Shown here: positions 5,807-10,264 of the stretch, in pieces
How positions within the stretch are numbered: position 1 is the stretch's first letter
Layout of the letters: every line of letters begins with the position of its first letter
Source: Phormidesmis priestleyi
GTDB lineage: Bacteria > Cyanobacteriota > Cyanobacteriia > Phormidesmidales > Phormidesmidaceae
Length of the DNA stretch: 10,264 nt
Assembly: GCA_003242115.1 (NCBI GenBank)
Contig: QBMP01000156.1
Location: 1-10,264 of the forward strand
Direction: 5' to 3'
Program-made: the position numbers and the translations under genes
Notes under the pieces: model-generated
What the model saw: only the letters and a program-made list of their open reading frames with translations
What the model was told of the DNA's origin: nothing
The model's database searches: none

Positions 5807-7144
5807 TTAGGTTTCACCCAGGTTAAGGCCACTTTCTATGGCTGCTGCGATCGCCGCTTGGTGTACCTGTAGCCAGGGAATGCTGTGCGATCGCGCCACT
5901 TTTGCACAGTCTTCATACTCTGGCTGCATATTTAGCACGGGTGCACCTACGTGCGATCGCGCCACTTTCACAGCAATGTCACCATAGGCAGTGCTGACCG
6001 TCACCATTTCTCGCATCAGCACGGATCGGGTCTGCTCGGTGCGGCGGATGCCCAGCGTGGTGGTTTCTCGAAACAGCAGGGCTTCACAGGGCGCGATCGC
6101 GCTTTCCGGGCACAGCACCGTCAGCACCGTCCCTAATCGATTCTTCTTCATCGCCACCGCCTGCGTAAAGACATCTACCGCACCGGCTGCAAATAGCTGC
6201 TCAAAAACATAGCCAATCGCTTGGGGTGAAACATCGTCTAGCTGCGTTTGCAGTTCTGTTATGGTCTCGGTTGTGGGCGGAATGTGGGGCTGGGCGATCG
6301 CGCCCGAAATCGCTGACTTCGCTGACGGCGACTGATCGACAGTACCAATCCATAGCCTCAAGATATTGGGCACGGCCAGATCTCGTCCACCTGCCCCCAA
6401 GCCAATTTTCTGGAGCGTAAAGCGCGGCGGCGGGCCAAATGATTCTGCTAGGGTGAGCGCGATCGCACAGCCCGTCGGGGTCACCAATTCTCGATCTATC
6501 CCATTGCTATACACCGGAATTTGGCCACTCGCCATCATATTCAGCACCGCTGGCACCGGCACCGGCAACAGACCGTGATCGCAGCGCACCATTCCACCCC
6601 CCGTAGGCAGCGGCGAACAAACCCAGCCATCCACCTTTAGCCAATCAAACCCTAAACAGGTGCCCACAATGTCTACAATGGCATCGACCGCTCCTACCTC
6701 ATGAAAATGCACCTGCTCAGGTGGAATGCCATGTACAGCGGCTTCGGCTTCAGCCAAGCGGCGAAAGATGGCCAGACTCCAGGCGGTAGCATTGGCGGGG
6801 AGATTGGCTTGCTGGATGAGGGCTTCGATGTCAGGTAGGCGGCGAGAGGCAAAAGGGGGCGTAAGGGAGCGATTATGAGAATGGTCGTGGTCGTCAGAAT
6901 GGCTGTGCTCGTGAGAATGAGGAGAATGAGCTTGAGGGTCGCGAAGAAGATCTACGTAGACTTTGGTAGCGATTTGATGGTTACGCTGTACGGATTCGGC
7001 GCGCAGGTGAAATTCATTTTGGATGCCCAGACGGGCGAGCTGCTTTTTCAGATAATCCAAAGGGACGCCAGCGTGAACTAAAGCCCCCAGGCACATATCG
7101 CCTGCAATGCCAGTCGGACAGTCTAAGTAGGCTAACGTTTTCAT
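5807..7144 (-). CDS. larC: Nickel-pincer cofactor biosynthesis protein LarC
   Basis: A 445-residue cytosolic protein of the LarC/DUF111 family, the CTP-dependent enzyme that inserts nickel into the pyridinium thio-acid precursor made by LarB and LarE, giving the cofactor of lactate racemase and related enzymes. It opens with the family start MKTLAYLDCPTGIAGDM and carries FHEVGAVDAIVDIVG (147-161), SPLPTGGGMVRCDHG (177-191), ELVTPTGCAIAL (219-230), the IGLGAGGRD segment (247-254) and the C-terminal QPEYEDC (407-413). A histidine-rich stretch at 73-90 has eight His and may hold nickel. In Lactobacillus plantarum LarC is made by frameshifting; here it is one continuous frame. larA, larB and larE are not in this window. 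Six HIP1 sites fall in its last 620 bases, two within an exact duplication. It is divergent from yciO with 75 bases between. Confidence 0.93.
   Translation of the reverse strand: MKTLAYLDCPTGIAGDMCLGALVHAGVPLDYLKKQLARLGIQNEFHLRAESVQRNHQIATKVYVDLLRDPQAHSPHSHEHSHSDDHDHSHNRSLTPPFASRRLPDIEALIQQANLPANATAWSLAIFRRLAEAEAAVHGIPPEQVHFHEVGAVDAIVDIVGTCLGFDWLKVDGWVCSPLPTGGGMVRCDHGLLPVPVPAVLNMMASGQIPVYSNGIDRELVTPTGCAIALTLAESFGPPPRFTLQKIGLGAGGRDLAVPNILRLWIGTVDQSPSAKSAISGAIAQPHIPPTTETITELQTQLDDVSPQAIGYVFEQLFAAGAVDVFTQAVAMKKNRLGTVLTVLCPESAIAPCEALLFRETTTLGIRRTEQTRSVLMREMVTVSTAYGDIAVKVARSHVGAPVLNMQPEYEDCAKVARSHSIPWLQVHQAAIAAAIESGLNLGET
5885..5968 (-). repeat. 18-bp direct duplication carrying HIP1 inside larC
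   Basis: The 18 bases GTGCGATCGCGCCACTTT occur exactly at 5885-5902 and 5951-5968, 66 bases (22 codons) apart and in the same frame. Each encodes KVARSH in LarC (residues 393-398 and 415-420), flanking the conserved QPEYEDC motif. Each copy is centred on the octamer GCGATCGC. Confidence 0.9.
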
Positions 7145-7175
7145 CCTAATATCATCCCAGTTGCGATCCTAAAAT

Positions 7176-7203
7176 ATAACCAAATCCAGATAACCAAACC
7201 CAG
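7176..7203. repeat. 14-bp tandem duplication in the larC/yciO divergent spacer
   Basis: ATAACCAAATCCAG (7176-7189) is followed directly by ATAACCAAACCCAG (7190-7203), 13 of 14 bases identical. It fills much of the 75-base divergent spacer, 16 bases before the yciO start. TATAAC at 7175-7180 and, on the other strand, TATATT (7178-7173) are possible -10 boxes for the two genes, but neither has a good -35. The pair could be an operator or a slippage product. Confidence 0.6.
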
Positions 7204-7219
7204 CGAAACCATCTAAGCT

Positions 7220-7873
7220 ATGGCAACTCTTTATAACATCCATCCCAAAACACCTCAGAGCCGTGAAATAGAAGCCGTCAAAGCCGCCCTCAGGCAGGGC
7301 GCAATCATGCTGTATCCGACCGATACGGTGTATGCCATTGGCTGTGACCTCAATTCTAAAAGCGCGATTAAGCGAGTGCGACAGCTCAAGCAGCTAGCCA
7401 ATGATAAGCCCCTAACTTTTCTGTGCTCGTCTCTGTCCAATATCGCTAGCTACGCTCATGTCAGCGATCCGGCCTACCGCATCATCAAGCATTTAGTCCC
7501 TGGCCCCTATACTTTTTTGCTACCGGCGACCAAAGCTGTACCGAAGCTAGTCATGAACCCTAAGCGGCGCACAACCGGCATTCGAGTGCCCAAAAGTCCG
7601 CTTTGCAGTGCCTTAGTAGAAGCCCTCGACAATCCCATTATTTCCACGTCAGCTTTATCTGTTATTCGTAATTCTACTGAAGACGACATTCAAGCTTTAT
7701 CAAAAGCCGAGCTGTTTGACCGGATGGAGAAGCTCGTAGATGTAATCGTAGATAGTGATTCTGAACTTGGCTATCAAGTGTCTACGATTTTGGATCTAAC
7801 GGATGACTCTCCTAAAGTCATTCGGCAAGGTCTCGGTTGGCAGGCAGCCGTTGAGTGGGGCGCACAGCTATAG
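7220..7873 (+). CDS. yciO: YciO-like protein of the Sua5/YrdC/TsaC family
   Basis: A 217-residue single-domain protein with the YrdC fold. MLYPTDTVYAIGCDL (30-44) is the nucleotide-site motif, RQLKQLANDKPLTFLC (54-69) follows, then PGPYTFLLPAT (94-104), the RRTTGIRVP segment (116-124) and ISTSAL (141-146). TsaC/Sua5 proteins make threonylcarbamoyl-AMP for the t6A modification of tRNA. This sequence fits the YciO branch better: LKQ replaces the KxR signature after the first motif, and the order of the NDKPLTFLC, YRIIKHLVPGPYTF and TILDLTDDSP blocks follows E. coli YciO as I recall it. YciO is thought not to be the main t6A enzyme, so the cellular role is uncertain. It lacks the C-terminal SUA5 domain. 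It starts at ATG 7220 after a 75-base divergent spacer. A four-unit tandem repeat starts four bases after the stop. Confidence 0.88.
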   Translation: MATLYNIHPKTPQSREIEAVKAALRQGAIMLYPTDTVYAIGCDLNSKSAIKRVRQLKQLANDKPLTFLCSSLSNIASYAHVSDPAYRIIKHLVPGPYTFLLPATKAVPKLVMNPKRRTTGIRVPKSPLCSALVEALDNPIISTSALSVIRNSTEDDIQALSKAELFDRMEKLVDVIVDSDSELGYQVSTILDLTDDSPKVIRQGLGWQAAVEWGAQL

Positions 7874-7876
7874 AGC

Positions 7877-7932
7877 TTATAGCTCTTTGTTTATAGTCCT
7901 TTGTTTACAGCTCCTTGTTTACATCCCTTTGT
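7877..7932. repeat. Four tandem 14-bp units after yciO
   Basis: The units TTATAGCTCTTTGT, TTATAGTCCTTTGT, TTACAGCTCCTTGT and TTACATCCCTTTGT run end to end with no gap. The consensus is TTAYAGYYCYTTGT, and neighbouring units differ at two or three positions. They start four bases after the yciO stop and would be in the 3' untranslated part of its transcript. Confidence 0.9.
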
Positions 7933-8239
7933 AGACTCTTGAGCCAACTGTCATAGCAGGCTTACCGCCCTCAAATCTCCCTCAGACAGATGATTGTCTG
8001 TTGTTCAGAACGCTAGACGCTTTGCCTTGTAAAGCCCTCAGGTTGATCGATGAAAACATCCGTTAAAGCTGATTTGGCTTGTGCCAATTCGTGTGTGACA
8101 GTTGGTTGGGATATTGCCACATTCTTTTTAGCAGGCTGAATCAACATTCTCTAAAGTGAACCTGTTGAATCCGGAAAGTCGTCACTAGCCTGCTTAAGTT
8201 CCCAGGCTGACCTTACGGACTAACACCTCAAGCTGACTC

Positions 8240-8267
8240 GCGCATCACCATCTGCGCATCACCATAG
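8240..8267. repeat. 14-bp tandem duplication just before hetZ
   Basis: GCGCATCACCATCT (8240-8253) is followed by GCGCATCACCATAG (8254-8267), identical over the first 12 bases. It occupies the place where the ribosome binding site of the ATG at 8274 should be, and only a weak AGAGA (8266-8270) remains. Confidence 0.7.
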
Positions 8268-8273
8268 AGACTT

Positions 8274-9683
8274 ATGAATCCATCTACATTGCCATCTGCA
8301 CAGTCACCTACACTGCCATCTGCACTGCCATCTGCACTGTCTAGTCAGGCTAAGCTGTCTCATCAGCTTGGTCAACCGCATCCACATAACGTTCCTTTTT
8401 ATACTACGGAAAGTCAAAAGAGCCATCAGGACAAACCTTCCAAAAAACTTACGTCAGTCAATGATTTGCCGTCTAAGGGCGACGCCATGCCCGCACTGGG
8501 CGAAGGTGATGAACAAACGCTGTGCCCGGTCAATCAAAAGCTGATTGATTTTCTCTCGGCTGAGATCAATGCTCAAATTTCTATCAGTCCAAAGATGATC
8601 AATGCGGTGGTGACGCGCCTAGCCATTGAGGTGACGCGCATTTGCCGTAAGAGTCAGCGCATTCAGGCGTCGGGTGAGGTGAATGCTTGGCAGCAGTCGC
8701 TGGCTGAAAACCGAGTCAAAAAGTATTTGGATTACTACAAGCTCGGTTCGCACCAGGGCCGCGCTGAGCTGCATAGCCGGTTGAGTGCGATCGCCTATCG
8801 CTACATTGCCCCGGCCAAAACTCAGCTGGGTTTTCAGGGCCGCTGTACGCTGCTAGAAGATTTTTTGCAAAGCTTTTATATTGAGGTGCTCAATGCGTTT
8901 CGTAGGGAGAATCATCTTGATGCCACCTACACGCCGCGTAGTCGCTTAGAGCTATCGGAATATATGGCGTTTAGTGAGCACTATGCCAAGCGCCGAATTT
9001 CGTTGCCTGGTTGCTATAATCAACAGCTGATTGTGCTAAGGGCACAAGCCTTTGCACGGCGGCTACCGGCGGAGACTTCGGTGGATATTGAAATGGCGGT
9101 TGACTCGCCTAAGGGAACGGATGAGGCGTTTTTTCGCTCTCCGGCGATTCAGCAAATTCGTGAAAAAATGGTGGCGAATGCGGTAGATCCGGCTGAAGGG
9201 GTTTTGCGCGATCGCATCATCACCGAACTCATTGAATACTTGCAGGGGCAAGATCAGCAAGCCTGTGTAGACTACTTGGCTTTGCGGCTAGAAGATATGG
9301 CCGCTGCTGATATTGATGAAGTGTTAGGGCTGACATCGCGGGAGCGAGACTATTTGCAGCAGCGCTTTAAGTACCATGTCGAAAAGTTTTCTCAATCTCA
9401 CCGTTGGGAATTGGTGCATCAGTGGCTAGGCGCTGATTTGGATAAAAACTTTGGGCTTTCTCCGAGTGAGTGGCAGGCTTTTGTGGCTCAGCTAACTGAT
9501 GAACAAGCGCATTTGCTAGCGCTCAAGCAACAACAGCTTGAAGATTCGAGCAACGGCCCTTCGGATATTGCGATCGCCCATCAGCTAAACTGGACACCCA
9601 AACGGGTAGAGCGCCGTTGGAGTAAGCTGATTAGCCTTGCTTGGAAAGTGCGCAATCAGCAGGCAAAACTCGCGACTAAATAA
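8274..9683 (+). CDS. hetZ: HetZ-family protein
   Basis: A 469-residue cytosolic protein. From about residue 84 it follows the HetZ family as I recall it: EVTRICRKSQRIQASGEVNA (119-138), YYKLGSHQGRAELHSRLS (154-171), TLLEDFLQSFYIEVLNAFRR (192-211), LSEYMAFSEHYAKRRISLPG (227-246), CVDYLALRLEDMAAADIDEV (331-350), DYLQQRFKYHVEKF (359-372) and WELVHQWLGADLD (378-390). A helix-turn-helix is visible at about 429-457 (DIAIAHQLNWTPKRVERRWS), like sigma region 4. In Nostoc/Anabaena HetZ acts early in heterocyst differentiation downstream of HetR, but homologues occur in strains without heterocysts. Residues 1-80 are a low-complexity head (LPSA repeats), encoded partly by 12-base repeats; Met72 (8487) is a possible alternative start nearer the conserved part. 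No patU-type gene follows. Its 400-base leader suggests regulated expression. Confidence 0.82.
   Translation: MNPSTLPSAQSPTLPSALPSALSSQAKLSHQLGQPHPHNVPFYTTESQKSHQDKPSKKLTSVNDLPSKGDAMPALGEGDEQTLCPVNQKLIDFLSAEINAQISISPKMINAVVTRLAIEVTRICRKSQRIQASGEVNAWQQSLAENRVKKYLDYYKLGSHQGRAELHSRLSAIAYRYIAPAKTQLGFQGRCTLLEDFLQSFYIEVLNAFRRENHLDATYTPRSRLELSEYMAFSEHYAKRRISLPGCYNQQLIVLRAQAFARRLPAETSVDIEMAVDSPKGTDEAFFRSPAIQQIREKMVANAVDPAEGVLRDRIITELIEYLQGQDQQACVDYLALRLEDMAAADIDEVLGLTSRERDYLQQRFKYHVEKFSQSHRWELVHQWLGADLDKNFGLSPSEWQAFVAQLTDEQAHLLALKQQQLEDSSNGPSDIAIAHQLNWTPKRVERRWSKLISLAWKVRNQQAKLATK
8284..8339 (+). repeat. 12-base repeats encoding the LPSA head of HetZ
   Basis: CACTGCCATCTG is exact and tandem at 8311-8322 and 8323-8334, with a partial third copy after it. 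A diverged copy lies upstream at about 8287-8298. In frame they give repeated Leu-Pro-Ser-Ala. This is a slippage-prone track in the non-conserved N-terminus. Confidence 0.75.
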
Positions 9684-9878
9684 AACAACAATCAGTTAAA
9701 AACCAGTCAATAAAGCAATAAAAATAAAGCAGCAGTGAGCGTGAACAGAGCAACAGATTTTAACCCTCAGGGCGTATCTTAGAGCATATTCCAGAGCGTA
9801 TTGGTTTATTTTGAACTGAAGCCGGTTAAATTGCAGGTTACCATGACATAGCTTTGCAAATCCATCCTGTTCGTCGCT

Positions 9879-10213
9879 ATGCCTATTACGTTTACGTTTG
9901 CGCCTAGTCAAAATCAAACGTTTGAGCTGCGCTGTGAAAAGGGTGTGCGATCGCTGCCCCAATCCGAACTCGTGGAACTCATTGGTCAGTGTGAGTAAAC
10001 TTACTACAGCGATCCCCAAAAACACGGCCATCCGGTCTGCCTGTGGGATAGCGACCAAACCCTACACACCCAAAATGCCCTGCTTGTGGGAGAAACTGAC
10101 TTTTCACGTGGAACCATCTATTCTCAGTGTCAAGAGAAGATCGCTCAGCCCTCAAATTTCTGATTCAGCATATCTGGGATGTTCTTTGCTTTTCTCATGG
10201 TTCGCTCAAATAA
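9879..10213 (+). pseudogene. Interrupted small gene, unrecognised
   Basis: A frame from ATG 9879 reads MPITFTFAPSQNQTFELRCE and continues KGVRSLPQSELVELIGQCE to a TAA at 9996-9998 (39 codons). The same frame then continues with strongly protein-like sequence, YYSDPQKHGHPVCLWDSD, TLHTQNALLVGETDFSRG and TIYSQCQEKIAQ, to TGA at 10161-10163. In the +2 frame 10139-10213 reads DRSALKFLIQHIWDVLCFSH before TAA, which looks like the true C-terminal part. One nonsense change (TAA for CAA or similar) and one frameshift would explain all three pieces. HIP1 at 9947-9954 falls in frame in the first piece. There is no good ribosome site. I do not recognise the family. Sequencing error near a contig end is an alternative to real decay. 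Confidence 0.5.
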
Positions 10214-10264
10214 TACGGGAGAATAGGAAAAGCCCCCCTCGCCCGGTATAGCGTCATATGGCCC

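Larger units (their letters stand above)
7874..8273. other. 400-base spacer between yciO and hetZ
   Basis: No gene of confidence is present. From left to right it holds a four-unit 14-base tandem repeat (7877-7932), a small hairpin with CAGACA/TGTCTG arms (7983-8000), a 29-codon ORF of doubtful coding value (8050-8139), a distant inverted pair AGCAGGCT (8130-8137) and AGCCTGCT (8187-8194) with a further direct AGCAGGCT at 7955-7962, and a two-unit 14-base repeat at 8240-8267. Such a long leader is expected for a regulated gene such as hetZ. I see no HetR-type or NtcA-type palindrome and no clear promoter. Confidence 0.5.

Noticed and set aside
8130..8194. Inverted pair AGCAGGCT/AGCCTGCT upstream of hetZ as a HetR-type operator
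   Set aside because: The arms are 49 bases apart and do not resemble the G-rich HetR palindrome; kept only as a note in the spacer entry.
1397..8217. GCTGACCTT in three spacers (1399, 3302, 8206), with a 12-base GCTGACCTTACG shared by the last two
   Set aside because: A few 12-base matches are expected by chance in 10 kb, and the copies have no common position relative to genes.
9696..10058. Minus-strand ORF of 120 codons opposite the right-end region
   Set aside because: Composition is basic and Cys/Phe rich in an irregular way with no recognisable motif; the plus-strand frame at 9879 reads far more like protein.
9898..10251. Plus-strand ORF of 117 codons at the right end
   Set aside because: Its frame differs from the protein-like segments at 9879-10163 and 10139-10213; the peptide is rich in Ser, Arg and Cys without pattern and looks like an out-of-frame shadow.
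1..10264. CRISPR array, insertion sequence, prophage or toxin-antitoxin locus
   Set aside because: No regularly spaced repeats of CRISPR length, no transposase, integrase or phage protein, and no toxin-antitoxin-like gene pair was found on either strand.

Overview
The window is cyanobacterial chromosome. The octamer GCGATCGC (HIP1, a hallmark of many cyanobacterial genomes) occurs 15 times by eye in 10.3 kb, where about 0.16 is expected by chance. It carries the cyanobacterial trio ndhL / DUF3007 / trpA and a HetZ-family gene. Coding density is moderate, and genes sit singly or in small groups on both strands.

Layout. 1-204 (-) is the N-terminal part of an unrecognised protein that runs off the left edge. 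205-505 is a divergent control region with promoter-like sites. 506-1225 (+) is a GAF-domain signalling protein with a C-terminal two-CxxC module; its 3' end overlaps a convergent 53-codon cysteine-rich gene at 1199-1360 (-). 1436-2299 (+) is a YhdJ-type orphan DNA adenine methyltransferase. 2458-3941 (-) is a probable operon of ndhL (NDH-1 subunit), a DUF3007 membrane protein and trpA. 4160-4243 (+) is tRNA-Leu(UAA), which lacks the group I intron found in this gene in many cyanobacteria, followed by an 18-bp-arm hairpin. 4410-5771 (+) is a conserved-looking protein of unknown function, convergent with larC (5807-7144, -). larC is divergent from a yciO-like gene (7220-7873, +). A 400-bp repeat-bearing spacer leads to a hetZ-family gene (8274-9683, +). 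The right end (9879-10213, +) holds what looks like a broken small gene.

Functions are mostly housekeeping (tryptophan synthesis, NDH-1, tRNA-Leu), with cofactor biosynthesis (larC), epigenetic marking (yhdJ), signalling (GAF and small Cys protein) and developmental or regulatory capacity (hetZ). HetZ is known from heterocyst differentiation in Nostoc/Anabaena, but homologues also occur in strains that make no heterocysts, so it does not settle the lifestyle.

I found no convincing new multi-gene system. The observations most worth a second look are the hidden 53-codon CxxC gene beside the GAF/CxxC gene, four separate tandem duplications of exactly 14 bp in different spacers, the intronless tRNA-Leu(UAA) with its switch-like hairpin, an 18-bp HIP1-centred duplication inside larC, and the interrupted ORF at the right end.
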